NCBI RefSeq assembly: GCF_020295405.1
Contig: NZ_JADEYP010000016.1
Span: 25,697 to 89,696 of the forward strand
DNA: 64,000 bases
Direction: 5' to 3'
DNA from: Sphingobacterium bovistauri
GTDB lineage: Bacteria > Bacteroidota > Bacteroidia > Sphingobacteriales > Sphingobacteriaceae
Under the pieces are notes generated by a model, which saw only the letters and a list, made by a program, of their open reading frames with translations, was not told the DNA's origin and did no database searches. Below are positions 9,842 to 18,460 of the stretch, one piece after another; position 1 is the stretch's first letter, and each line of letters starts with the position of its first letter. Made by a program: the position numbers and the translations under genes.

Positions 9842-10147
9842 AATTTTAGTTTTGAATAGTGTGTAGTGAAAACGAAAATAATTATAAAAGTGCTACATGA
9901 AACAAAAAGCTTTCAGTCCAAATTCTGATTGCTTTTAATTTTTATGCATCAGTCTTATAGCCTGAGGACAAAGTAAATAATATTGATGATACCATCAACT
10001 TTATTTAAGTTTGTTCTTAATAAGTGGTCATTTGTGTGTAAGAGGGGTATGTTTTATTTCTAAAGTTCAATAGATTGCTTGTTTTCTTTTTTATAAGGTT
10101 AAATCTTGTGGAACGATTGCCTTGTCGATTAATCTGAGGCTGAATAA
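9842..10147. other. Divergent intergenic region before exonuclease gene
   Basis: 306 bases between the divergent lipoprotein and exonuclease genes. No coding frame of its own is supported, and no structured RNA or clear promoter pair was recognised. Confidence 0.35.
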
Positions 10148-10780
10148 ATGATAAAATCGCATTATATGTTTTTGGATACAGAAGCTTCTGGAGAACCAGT
10201 AAGTTGGGATGTATCTTCAGTCGACTGCCGTGACTGGCCTTATTTAGTTCAGATTTCATGGGTAATCTATACCATTGATGGAGATGAAATCAAGCGGGAG
10301 AAACTTTATATTGACGAGCGAGATTTTAAAAGCACTTCTTCTGCACTAAAAATACATAAGATTACGGATGTGTTTAGGCAGCAACACGGTTCTTCACGTA
10401 AAGATGTACTGAATCGGCTACTCATGGATTTGCAGATGTATGATCCCTTATTAGTTTGTCACTTTTTGAAATTTGACCTTAATTTGCTCAAATTCGAGTT
10501 GGAGCGAGCAGCAATAAAGTATAATCTGGACCAAATTCCAGCATTCTGTACTCTGATGGCGACAAGGTATCTTGCGGGTACAGCGAAAGGGAGATCTCTT
10601 ACTTTGTCTCAATTATACGCGATACTTTTCTATAAAACGCTCCAAAATTATCATGATGCCCTTTGCGATACATTGGCTACTGCAGAATGTTTTTTTGAAT
10701 TATCCAAAAGTGGATATATTAACGAGCAATCCATTTTGGAGCAGATTAACGAAAGAAAGATGACGATCATATTAAAGTAG
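10148..10780 (+). CDS. DEDDh-type 3'-5' exonuclease (DnaQ family)
   Basis: A 210-residue exonuclease domain with all five catalytic residues visible: D10 and E12 (FLDTEASG, ExoI), D110 (CHFLKFDLNLL, ExoII), and H169 and D174 (YHDALCDTLATAECFF, ExoIII). It is a stand-alone proofreading-like or RNA-processing exonuclease rather than a polymerase III subunit, because there is no polymerase-binding extension. It lies 21 bases upstream of the cNMP/CBS/DUF294 gene. This pairing is known in other bacteria and suggests a joint role in nucleotide or nucleic-acid turnover (inference). Confidence 0.85.
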   Translation: MIKSHYMFLDTEASGEPVSWDVSSVDCRDWPYLVQISWVIYTIDGDEIKREKLYIDERDFKSTSSALKIHKITDVFRQQHGSSRKDVLNRLLMDLQMYDPLLVCHFLKFDLNLLKFELERAAIKYNLDQIPAFCTLMATRYLAGTAKGRSLTLSQLYAILFYKTLQNYHDALCDTLATAECFFELSKSGYINEQSILEQINERKMTIILK

Positions 10781-10801
10781 TTTTCTAATCAATATTTTAC
10801 G

Positions 10802-12709
10802 ATGAACAGAGTTGAATTCCTAAAAAATAATCCCCCATTCAATTTGTTGTCTCCTGAAGTGCTCGATGACTTTGCGGATCTTTTTACCGAAACAAAATAT
10901 AGTAAGGACACATTGATATATCAACAAGAAGTCACTAAAATGAAAGGTGTTGATGTTATTGTTAAGGGAGTATACGAATCATTTTTTTACGATAATGAGC
11001 AGAATAAACGATTGCCCGAATCACATGAAGCGGGATTTTGCTATGGGGGTATTTCCATACTTTTGAATAGAAAGAAATCGTTGCGTACGGTCATTGCTAC
11101 TAAGGGTACCGTTGTTCTTTCGTTAAAACGTAAATATTTTGCTGGACTTTGTCAGTCTAACGATGCTTTTTTTCAATACTTCACTGCCGAGTATGGACGG
11201 CTGATGTTGAATGACGATTTTGCTCATTTTACTAAAGCTCCCCCTACCTTCGAACAAAGCTATATTGCATCCGAACAGTTGTATTCGAGGCGGATAGAAA
11301 GTGTAGATGCCAAAGATATATTGTATTGTGAAGAAAACACCCCGGCATGGCAGGTTGCTATACTTATGGCGGATCATAAAAGAAGTTGTATTATCGTTAG
11401 GGATGCATCTTTACAGGCTGTAGGATTTATTACCGATATTACCTTGCGAGACAAAATCGTTGCTCATTCAGGAATGGATAACAACATTTCCGCGAGGGAA
11501 ATCATGGACATACCTGTAGTGACCATCGATAATCAGGCGTATGTATATGAAGCGATATTAATGATGTTTCGGTCAAAGACACGCTACCTCCTGGTGGAGA
11601 ACAAAGGACTTCTTGAGGGGATTATTAGCCGAAACCGTCTACTGAGTGAGCAGGCACAGTCGCCATTGGTATTTATTCAATCTGTAAAATTGGCATTATC
11701 CGTAGATGAACTAAAAGGGAAATGGGAGAATGTACCCCACATGATCAAGCAGTTGATTGGGAGAGGAGTGAATGCAGAGATCGTGAATCAGATTATCACA
11801 TCGATAGCAGACACCATCTTGATAAAGATAATAGATAGCGTAATAGCTGATATAGGTAAGCCTCCAGCCAAATTTGTCTTTATGGTGCTGGGGAGCGAAG
11901 GGCGAAAAGAGCAAACTTTAAAAACAGACCAAGATAACGCGATTATCTATGAAGATAAGGCGAACGAGCATCGTGAGGAAGTTAGAGAATACTTTCTTAA
12001 GTTTGCCGATATGGTCTCTGGGCATCTTGATTTTGTTGGGTTTAGTTTCTGTACGGGTGGTTTTATGGCGAAAAACCCCAAATGGACGCATTCCCTGTCT
12101 CATTGGAAAAATAACTATGAGCAGTGGCTACAAGAATCTATACCTGAGTCGACTATTAAATTTTCTACTTTCTTTGACTGCCGTTACATATATGGAGATC
12201 CGTCAATCATGGATGAACTTCATGAGTTTCTGGATGAAAAATTAAAACAGCCCATGGAAAAACTGTTTTTCCAGATGGCAAAGAATGCTTTGCAGTACCA
12301 ACCACCTCTGACATCTTTCCTTAAGAAAATACGTACTATCAATGTGGGAGATCGGGAAGTGTTTGATATTAAGAAAGCGATGACGCCTATCGTGGATCTG
12401 GTACGGGTGTATGCGCTAAAGCACCGTATATTCAGCGTGAATACCGGAGAAAGGTTGAAGGCACTCCAAAAAATCGGTGTATTTACAGAATCAGCGACTC
12501 AGGAACTCCTTCATTCTTATTATTATCTTATGGCTTTGCGTCTGCAAAGGCAGGCTAATCACATTATACAGGATAATACAGAGCCTGACAATTTTATTGA
12601 CCCAACGAGTTTAACAAAAATCGAACAGGTTACACTCAAAGAAATCTTCAAGACTATAGAAGGGTTCCAGTCCCGTATACGGGTTAAGTTTACGAAGGAG
12701 CTTTTTTAA
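10802..12709 (+). CDS. cNMP-binding/CBS/DUF294 nucleotidyltransferase-like protein
   Basis: A 635-residue cytoplasmic protein. The domains in order are a cyclic-nucleotide-binding-like beta-roll (about 1-140), two CBS domains (about 165-290), a DUF294 putative nucleotidyltransferase domain (from about 330, with LGSEGRKEQTLKTDQDNAI carrying the GSxGR and DxD-type residues of GlnE/GlnD-like enzymes), and the DUF294 C-terminal helical domain. The family is thought to transfer nucleotidyl groups in response to ligand binding, but substrates are unknown. It forms a two-gene operon with the DEDDh exonuclease and is closed by a 14-bp terminator. Confidence 0.88.
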   Translation: MNRVEFLKNNPPFNLLSPEVLDDFADLFTETKYSKDTLIYQQEVTKMKGVDVIVKGVYESFFYDNEQNKRLPESHEAGFCYGGISILLNRKKSLRTVIATKGTVVLSLKRKYFAGLCQSNDAFFQYFTAEYGRLMLNDDFAHFTKAPPTFEQSYIASEQLYSRRIESVDAKDILYCEENTPAWQVAILMADHKRSCIIVRDASLQAVGFITDITLRDKIVAHSGMDNNISAREIMDIPVVTIDNQAYVYEAILMMFRSKTRYLLVENKGLLEGIISRNRLLSEQAQSPLVFIQSVKLALSVDELKGKWENVPHMIKQLIGRGVNAEIVNQIITSIADTILIKIIDSVIADIGKPPAKFVFMVLGSEGRKEQTLKTDQDNAIIYEDKANEHREEVREYFLKFADMVSGHLDFVGFSFCTGGFMAKNPKWTHSLSHWKNNYEQWLQESIPESTIKFSTFFDCRYIYGDPSIMDELHEFLDEKLKQPMEKLFFQMAKNALQYQPPLTSFLKKIRTINVGDREVFDIKKAMTPIVDLVRVYALKHRIFSVNTGERLKALQKIGVFTESATQELLHSYYYLMALRLQRQANHIIQDNTEPDNFIDPTSLTKIEQVTLKEIFKTIEGFQSRIRVKFTKELF

Positions 12710-12795
12710 AATAATTGAAGAAATATGCGTTGTGAAATAAATCTTCTTTTGCGGATTTACAATAGGATGTTATGAATAATATAAATCAGAAAATA

Positions 12796-12828
12796 AAAAA
12801 GCTTTCAGAGTTTGTCTGAAAGCTTTTT
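12796..12828. terminator. Bidirectional terminator between DUF294 gene and rlmF
   Basis: 14-bp perfect stem (12796-12809 with 12815-12828, core GCTTTCAGA) and a 5-base loop. T-runs on both strands can stop the converging transcripts. It abuts the rlmF stop codon. Confidence 0.85.
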
Positions 12829-12832
12829 CGTT

Positions 12833-13711
12833 TTATTCCCAACGCCAAGCAAGGATTCTCATTTTCTTTTGCCCTTGTTCCATATCGATGATTTCGATTT
12901 GAGCAGCCTTATGGTATTCTAATACTGCTATTAGTGGTTTTAAATGATCTTTGCTTGATACTAAAGATGTCGTCCACTTAATTTGTTTTTTGTATTTCTG
13001 ACTGTCATATATCAATTGAGTGATAAATGCTTTTTCTCCTCCGGGGCACCACAGTTCGTTGGGGTGTCCAGCGAAATTTTGCACAGTTGGTAATTCAGCT
13101 CCTTTTTTTAGATTTTGAAATTTCTTAGTGCTTTTTGACCAATTGTCTTCTCTGGATGTGAAAAAAGGGGGGTTACACATGATTGCATCAAATTTGTCTT
13201 CTGGAAACATAATTCCGTCTAGAATTCTTTCACGCTCATCTTGGTAACGCAATTTGATTTTTTTCTTCAACCAAATGTTCTTGTTCACATTAACCTCCGC
13301 CTGTTGTACAGAGCTACGGTCTATTTCAGTACCTACGAAATCCCAATTGTATTCTTGTGCGCCTATGACTGGATATACAATGCTTGAACCAGTTCCTATA
13401 TCTAATATTTTAACATCCTTACCTGTCGGAATTACACCTTGATTAGTCGTCGCTAGTAAATCTGCTAAATGGTGTATATAATCGGCTCTTCCTGGTACAG
13501 CTGGGCAAAGACTATTCGGCGTAGGTTGCCAATATTTTAATTTATAATCAGCAATTAATAGTGCTTTATTTAATTCCAAAACAGATTTTGGATTCGAAAA
13601 GTCGATAGTATCTTTTTCATTCAATTGTATGATATGACTGCTCAATCCTTTGTAGGTTGCTTTGAGCTTTTTCAAATCATATCCATGTAAGTGCTTATTT
13701 CTTTTATGCAT
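12833..13711 (-). CDS. rlmF: 23S rRNA (adenine-1618 N6)-methyltransferase
   Basis: N6-methylates A1618 of 23S rRNA using SAM (RlmF/METTL16-like family). The 292-residue protein starts with the family's typical NKHLHGYDLKKL segment, then LCPAVPGRADYIHHLADLL (the conserved PxVPxRxxYIHxLADLL region), the SAM motif VKILDIGTGSSIVYPV, and the catalytic NPPFF motif (DAIMCNPPFFTS). The length is normal. It is divergent from thrS. The start at 13711 (MHKRNKHLHGYDL) keeps the conserved N-terminus. Confidence 0.93.
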   Translation of the reverse strand: MHKRNKHLHGYDLKKLKATYKGLSSHIIQLNEKDTIDFSNPKSVLELNKALLIADYKLKYWQPTPNSLCPAVPGRADYIHHLADLLATTNQGVIPTGKDVKILDIGTGSSIVYPVIGAQEYNWDFVGTEIDRSSVQQAEVNVNKNIWLKKKIKLRYQDERERILDGIMFPEDKFDAIMCNPPFFTSREDNWSKSTKKFQNLKKGAELPTVQNFAGHPNELWCPGGEKAFITQLIYDSQKYKKQIKWTTSLVSSKDHLKPLIAVLEYHKAAQIEIIDMEQGQKKMRILAWRWE

Positions 13712-13810
13712 GTATTCTGTATTTTCACATCAAAGGTACTCTTATTATTACAATTGCTGGTCAGAACCTTTTCATTTTTCATATCCTTCTCTATTTGATT
13801 AAAATATTAG

Positions 13811-13818
13811 TAAATTTG
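13811..13818 (+). promoter_or_regulatory. Candidate -7 box of thrS operon
   Basis: TAAATTTG matches the Bacteroidota TAnnTTTG -7 consensus and is followed by CA, about 95 bases before the thrS ATG. A TTTG at 13794-13797 is the only -33-like element nearby, and its 13-base spacer is shorter than usual. The site is supported only by consensus. Confidence 0.4.
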
Positions 13819-13913
13819 CACTTCGCTAATTTTAGTAGGTATGCAATGTATTTGTACGCATTGTAGCTAAGGTTTAGCTTAGATAAATTCAAAATTTTAA
13901 ATCATAATTGTTG

Positions 13914-15839
13914 ATGATTAACATTACATTACCTGACGGTTCGGTTCGTCAGTTTGAAAAAGGGACAACAGCAATGCAAATCGCGTTGTCTATTTCTGAA
14001 GGATTAGCTAGAAATGTATTAGCTGCAGAAGTAAACGGTGAAGTGTGGGATGCTTCTCGTGCGATTGAACAAGATTCAGCGGTGAAATTGTTGACTTGGA
14101 ATGATGATAAAGGTAAATCCACTTTTTGGCATTCATCAGCGCACTTACTAGCCGAAGCATTAGAAGCACTTTATCCAGGTATCAAATTTGGTATTGGTCC
14201 AAATATTGAAACAGGTTTTTACTACGATGTAGACTTTGGTGATAGAGAATTCTCGTCTGATGATTTCAAACAAATCGAAGACAAGATGTTGGAACTGGCA
14301 AAGCAAAAAGAAGTTTTCGACCGCAAATCGGTATCCAAAGCTGACGCATTAGCGTATTTCACAGAAAAGGGAGATGAGTACAAATTGGATTTGATCAAAG
14401 ATCTAGAAGATGGCTCAATCACATTTTACTCACAAGGAAATTTCACGGATTTGTGCCGTGGTCCACATATTCCAAATACAGGATTCATCAAAGCTATCAA
14501 ATTAACAAATGTAGCGGGTGCGTATTGGAGAGGGGATGAGTCGCGTAAACAGTTGACTCGTATCTATGGGGTGACATTCCCTAAAGCTTCTGAATTGACA
14601 GATTATTTGAAATTCATCGAAGAAGCAAAAAAACGTGATCACCGTAAGTTGGGTAAGGAATTGGAGTTGTTTGCTTTTTCTGAAAAAGTAGGGGCAGGTT
14701 TACCATTATGGTTGCCAAAAGGAACTGCGTTGCGTCAAAAGTTACAAGATTTTTTACAAAAGGCACAGTTAAAAGCTGGTTACGAGCCAGTGATGACACC
14801 GCATATTGGACATAAGCAACTATATATCACTTCTGGTCACTATGAAAAATATGGTGCGGATTCCTTTCAACCAATTCATACACCTGTAGAAGGTGAAGAG
14901 TTCTTGTTAAAACCAATGAACTGTCCTCACCACTGTGAGATATATAAAACAAAACCTCGTTCGTATAAAGATTTACCTGTTCGTTTTGCGGAATTTGGTA
15001 CAGTATATCGTTATGAACAATCAGGTGAATTGCATGGATTGACTCGTGTACGTGGGTTTACACAAGATGATGCTCACTTATTCTGTCGTCCAGATCAAGT
15101 TAAAGAAGAATTTAAGAAAGTAATTGATTTAGTTTTATACGTTTTTGGTGCATTGGGATTCCAAGAATATACTGCACAAGTATCGTTGAGAGATCCAGAA
15201 AACAAAACTAAATATATTGGTAGTGATGAAAATTGGGCATTAGCTGAAAATTCAATTATCGAAGCGACTGCTGAAAAAGGTTTGCCAACTGTTGTGGAAT
15301 ATGGTGAAGCTGCATTTTATGGTCCGAAATTGGATTTCATGGTTAAAGATGCCTTGGGACGTAAATGGCAGTTAGGAACTATTCAAGTTGATTACAATTT
15401 GCCTGAGCGTTTTGAGCTAGAATACACAGGTTCAGACAATCAAAAACACCGTCCTGTGATGATTCACCGTGCACCTTTTGGTTCGATGGAGCGTTTTGTT
15501 GCAGTATTAATTGAGCACTGTGCTGGGCAATTCCCATTATGGCTTGCGCCTGAGCAATTTATAGTCTTACCAGTGTCAGAAAAATATGAAGAATATGCTC
15601 AAAATCTTTTAGATTCGCTAAATAATTCCGATATTCGCGGTCTGATCGATCTTAGAGACGAGAAGGTAGGACGCAAAATTCGTGACGCAGAAGTTAAAAA
15701 ATTGCCTTACATGCTGATTGTAGGGGAAAAAGAGATGGAAAGTGGCACAGTTTCTGTTCGCAAACATGGGTCAGTAGACTTGGGGTCTATGACAGCAGAC
15801 GAATTTAGAGATTTATTAATAAAAGAAATAACCGTTTAA
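13914..15839 (+). CDS. thrS: Threonine-tRNA ligase
   Basis: Charges tRNA-Thr. The 641 residues hold a TGS domain (about 1-62), the second additional/editing domain ([12 protein letters not shown] with its zinc-type HxxxH and the later [10 protein letters not shown]), a class II catalytic core with motif 1 near PVMTPHIGH, motif 2 ([20 protein letters not shown]), motif 3 ([18 protein letters not shown]), zinc ligands in MNCPHHC, and a C-terminal anticodon-binding domain. The ATG at 13914 is preferred over the TTG codons at 13908 and 13911, since TGS domains start with MINITLPDG. It is the first gene of the thrS-infC-rpmI-rplT operon. Confidence 0.97.
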   Translation: MINITLPDGSVRQFEKGTTAMQIALSISEGLARNVLAAEVNGEVWDASRAIEQDSAVKLLTWNDDKGKSTFWHSSAHLLAEALEALYPGIKFGIGPNIETGFYYDVDFGDREFSSDDFKQIEDKMLELAKQKEVFDRKSVSKADALAYFTEKGDEYKLDLIKDLEDGSITFYSQGNFTDLCRGPHIPNTGFIKAIKLTNVAGAYWRGDESRKQLTRIYGVTFPKASELTDYLKFIEEAKKRDHRKLGKELELFAFSEKVGAGLPLWLPKGTALRQKLQDFLQKAQLKAGYEPVMTPHIGHKQLYITSGHYEKYGADSFQPIHTPVEGEEFLLKPMNCPHHCEIYKTKPRSYKDLPVRFAEFGTVYRYEQSGELHGLTRVRGFTQDDAHLFCRPDQVKEEFKKVIDLVLYVFGALGFQEYTAQVSLRDPENKTKYIGSDENWALAENSIIEATAEKGLPTVVEYGEAAFYGPKLDFMVKDALGRKWQLGTIQVDYNLPERFELEYTGSDNQKHRPVMIHRAPFGSMERFVAVLIEHCAGQFPLWLAPEQFIVLPVSEKYEEYAQNLLDSLNNSDIRGLIDLRDEKVGRKIRDAEVKKLPYMLIVGEKEMESGTVSVRKHGSVDLGSMTADEFRDLLIKEITV

Positions 15840-15851
15840 AAATTTAAACAT

Positions 15852-16412
15852 TTGGCATTAAAAAGACCTAGTGGTCCAAGACCACCGATGAAAAAGAAAG
15901 AACCAGAGCACCGTATTAACGAGTTTATTCGTGTGCCTGAAGTACGTTTAGTGGGTGATAATGTTGAGCCAGGGGTATATCCTACGCGTAAGGCATTGGA
16001 AATGGCTGATGAGTTGGAGTTAGATTTAGTAGAGATTTCGCCAAATGCTGTGCCGCCTGTTTGTAAAATCGTGGATTATAGTAAATTCATTTACGAACAA
16101 AAGAAAAAACAAAAGGAAATCAAGGCAAATGCCAAGCAAACTATTATTAAGGAGATTCGTTTCGGACCTAATACAAGTGAGCATGATTTTGATTTCAAAC
16201 TTAAGCATGCGATGCGCTTCTTAGAGGCAGGTGAAAAAGTACGTGCATACGTACATTTCAAAGGTCGTGCTATCGTATTCAAAGAGCAAGGAGAAATCTT
16301 GTTGTTACGTTTTGCGCAAGCGCTAGAAGATTATGGTAAAGTTGAATTGTTGCCAAAATTGGAAGGTAAGCGTATGTTTTTGACATTAGCTCCTAAAGGA
16401 ACTAAGAAATAA
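15852..16412 (+). CDS. infC: Translation initiation factor IF-3, TTG start
   Basis: Binds the 30S subunit, keeps subunits apart and proofreads the start codon. The 186-residue protein has the IF3 N-domain ([19 protein letters not shown]), the linker rich in lysine ([16 protein letters not shown]), and the C-domain ([42 protein letters not shown]). No ATG fits the N-terminus. The frame opens with TTG at 15852, 12 bases after thrS, and the alternative ATG at residue 14 would shorten the basic tail. A non-AUG infC start is the classical basis of IF3 autoregulation in E. coli (AUU), so this codon may be functional. Confidence 0.93.
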   Translation: MALKRPSGPRPPMKKKEPEHRINEFIRVPEVRLVGDNVEPGVYPTRKALEMADELELDLVEISPNAVPPVCKIVDYSKFIYEQKKKQKEIKANAKQTIIKEIRFGPNTSEHDFDFKLKHAMRFLEAGEKVRAYVHFKGRAIVFKEQGEILLLRFAQALEDYGKVELLPKLEGKRMFLTLAPKGTKK

Positions 16413-16451
16413 AAAGATATTCTAACAGATTGATATAAAATAATAAGTATT

Positions 16452-16652
16452 ATGCCAAAAGTAAAAACCAATTCCAGCGCTAAGAAACGTTTCAAATTGA
16501 CTGGAACAGGTAAAATCAAGAGAAAAAGTGCTTACAAAAGCCACATCTTGACTAAGAAAACTACAAAACAAAAACGTAACTTGACTCACGCAGCTTTAGT
16601 TTCTGACGGAGATACAGGTAACGTAAAACGCATGTTAGCGATTGGTAAATAA
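16452..16652 (+). CDS. rpmI: Ribosomal protein bL35
   Basis: 66-residue basic protein of the large subunit ([27 protein letters not shown]), complete by family length. It sits between infC and rplT in the conserved translation operon. Confidence 0.97.
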   Translation: MPKVKTNSSAKKRFKLTGTGKIKRKSAYKSHILTKKTTKQKRNLTHAALVSDGDTGNVKRMLAIGK

Positions 16653-16687
16653 TCGTTTTCAGCAAAATTAACAATATTTTATAACCG

Positions 16688-16731
16688 GGTATTAGGTTGT
16701 AAGCTTGTTGAAATACACAGCGCCTCATACC
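16688..16731 (+). promoter_or_regulatory. Possible rplT leader hairpin (L20 autoregulation site)
   Basis: In the 98-base gap between rpmI and rplT, GGTATTAGG (16688-16696) pairs with CCTCATACC (16723-16731) in 8 of 9 positions, enclosing a 26-base loop that ends in AAATACACAG. L20 is known to repress its own operon in Firmicutes and E. coli by binding an RNA that mimics its 23S site. That this hairpin does so here is inference. Confidence 0.35.
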
Positions 16732-16750
16732 AAATTTAATTTTTAAAAAT

Positions 16751-17095
16751 ATGCCACGTTCGGTTAACGCAGTAGCTTCGAGAAGAAGAAGAAAAAGAAT
16801 TTTGAAATTAGCTAAAGGCTATTTCGGTTCACGTAGCAAAGTATATACTATTGCTAAAAATACAGTAGAAAAAGGTTTACAATACGCTTACCGCGATCGT
16901 AAAACTAAAAAACGCGAGTTTAGAGCTTTATGGATTCAACGTATCAATGCTGGTGCTCGTCAACACGGAATTTCATATTCTCAATTGATTGGTAAATTAA
17001 ATGCTAAAAGCATTGGCTTAAACCGTAAGGTATTAGCTGACTTAGCAATGAATAACCCAGATGCTTTCAAAGCAGTTATTGACGCAGTAAAATAA
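16751..17095 (+). CDS. rplT: Ribosomal protein bL20
   Basis: 114-residue, strongly basic large-subunit assembly protein ([20 protein letters not shown], later [15 protein letters not shown] and [11 protein letters not shown]). It is the last gene of the thrS-infC-rpmI-rplT operon and is followed by a terminator. L20 homologues often repress their own operon. Confidence 0.97.
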   Translation: MPRSVNAVASRRRRKRILKLAKGYFGSRSKVYTIAKNTVEKGLQYAYRDRKTKKREFRALWIQRINAGARQHGISYSQLIGKLNAKSIGLNRKVLADLAMNNPDAFKAVIDAVK

Positions 17096-17130
17096 TTTAG
17101 TTTTTAAACCGCTATCAATTTGTTAGATAT

Positions 17131-17164
17131 AAAGGGAACTCGTGAGAGTTCCCTTTCTTTGTTT
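17131..17164 (+). terminator. Terminator of the thrS-rplT operon
   Basis: Perfect 11-bp stem, AAAGGGAACTC (17131-17141) with GAGTTCCCTTT (17146-17156), a 4-base GTGA loop and a T-rich tail. Confidence 0.85.
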
Positions 17165-17284
17165 ATAGAGCTAATGCAAAGAATAAATGCTGAAAGCAAC
17201 TTTTGTTTTAATCAATATTGAAATTATACGTTATGAATATTTATTAATACATTAGTAGTTAAATATTTTGGTAGGCTAATAATT

Positions 17285-18352
17285 ATGAGTGACCACGAGG
17301 AAAAGAAAAAATTTGGTATTAAAGATATTGCACGGATTGCAAATGTTTCTATTGCTACGGTCGATCGGGTATTGAACAATCGCAAGGATGTCTCTGATAG
17401 TACAAGAGAAAAAATTAAACAGATAATCAAAGAAAATAATTATCAACCAAACCTTTATGCTCGATCATTGTCTGTTAAGAATAATTTGAGCTTTGCCGTA
17501 TTAATCCCACGAACTTCTTTGGAGACAGGATATTGGCAGCTATGTTTAGACGGTATAAATAAGGGGATTTCAGAATTCAGCTCTTTTGGAATTGTCATTG
17601 AAGTATTTTTATTTGATCAGGAGCAAGAAGATACTTTTCTAGATGCTACAGAAAAGATATTAAGTAAAAAATTTAATGCTGTTATTATAGCTCCAATCTT
17701 CATTGAAGAAACTAAAATATTTGTTCAGGAATGCAGATCAAGAAATATTCATACAATTTTCATCAATTCCGATATTCCAGGATACTCTTCGATGGGCTAT
17801 ATTGGTCCAGATTTGTATAGTACAGGGAAGTTAGCTGGGAATCTTACTTCCTATCTTGTTAAAGATAGTTCTAAAGTGCTAATACTTAATGTTGCAAAGG
17901 GATTGGAGAATTATAAGTATTTGAATACTAAAATTGATGGTTATAAAAACTATTTAAATGCTATGGGTAAATCTTACCTCATGAAGGTAAAAGACATTCC
18001 ATTTAATAATTATGATGAAATAGAACCAGAATTGTTGAGGCTGAATTTTGAAATTGAACCAGATATAGTGTTTGTTACGAATTCTCGTGTTTCGGTTGTA
18101 GCTAAATTTTTCTATGAACATCAAGAGTTAAACAAGCCTTACATTATTGGATTCGATTTTCTAAGTGCTAATGTAGATTATTTGTCTAAAGGCTATGTTG
18201 ATTTTCTAATCTGTCAACGTCCAGATAAGCAAGGATATATGGCGCTAAATCATTTGTACCGTTATTTTCTCTTAAAGGAGGGAAGTATTGAGTTTAAATC
18301 TATGCCAATTGATATTTTGACTAAAGAGAATTATGCTTTTTATGAAAATTAA
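17285..18352 (+). CDS. LacI-family transcriptional regulator
   Basis: A 355-residue DNA-binding sugar sensor. The N-terminal helix-turn-helix (about 9-60: IKDIARIANVSIATVDRVLN then VSDSTREKIKQII and YQPNLYARSL) is followed by a periplasmic-binding-protein-like effector domain (from about 68, FAVLIPRTSLETGYWQLCLDGI). The usual TVSR of the recognition helix reads TVDR, as in some Bacteroidota members. It lies just upstream of the SusC gene in the same direction and very likely controls the 18,461-34,659 locus. Candidate sites lie at 18,351-18,423. The ligand is unknown. Confidence 0.9.
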   Translation: MSDHEEKKKFGIKDIARIANVSIATVDRVLNNRKDVSDSTREKIKQIIKENNYQPNLYARSLSVKNNLSFAVLIPRTSLETGYWQLCLDGINKGISEFSSFGIVIEVFLFDQEQEDTFLDATEKILSKKFNAVIIAPIFIEETKIFVQECRSRNIHTIFINSDIPGYSSMGYIGPDLYSTGKLAGNLTSYLVKDSSKVLILNVAKGLENYKYLNTKIDGYKNYLNAMGKSYLMKVKDIPFNNYDEIEPELLRLNFEIEPDIVFVTNSRVSVVAKFFYEHQELNKPYIIGFDFLSANVDYLSKGYVDFLICQRPDKQGYMALNHLYRYFLLKEGSIEFKSMPIDILTKENYAFYEN

Positions 18353-18380
18353 AAATATTTTGATATCAAAATATTTTTTT
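18351..18380 (+). terminator. 28-bp perfect palindrome at the end of the regulator gene
   Basis: AAAAATATTTTGAT (18351-18364) is followed immediately by its exact reverse complement (18365-18378) and two more T bases. It starts in the stop codon of the LacI-type gene. As RNA it could be a weak AT-rich terminator with a T7 tail. As DNA its perfect dyad symmetry could bind a dimeric regulator. A terminator here would separate regulator from SusC transcription. Confidence 0.5.
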
Positions 18381-18397
18381 CTAGCTTGCATTATGTT

Positions 18398-18423
18398 TAC
18401 GTATTTCACCTATGAAAAACGTA
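18398..18423. promoter_or_regulatory. Candidate operator upstream of SusC gene
   Basis: Interrupted inverted repeat TACGTATTTC-N6-GAAAAACGTA with 9 of 10 positions matching, 37 bases before the susC-like ATG. Its position and symmetry fit a LacI-family operator, although the half-sites lie further apart than in classical lac-type operators. Confidence 0.4.
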
Positions 18424-18460
18424 TATAAAATTAATTTTTAATCCTATAAAATCCTAGATT

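Noticed and set aside
10017..10259. 80-residue minus-strand frame before and within the exonuclease gene
   Set aside because: It overlaps the start of a well-supported exonuclease gene and has no recognisable domain or leader.
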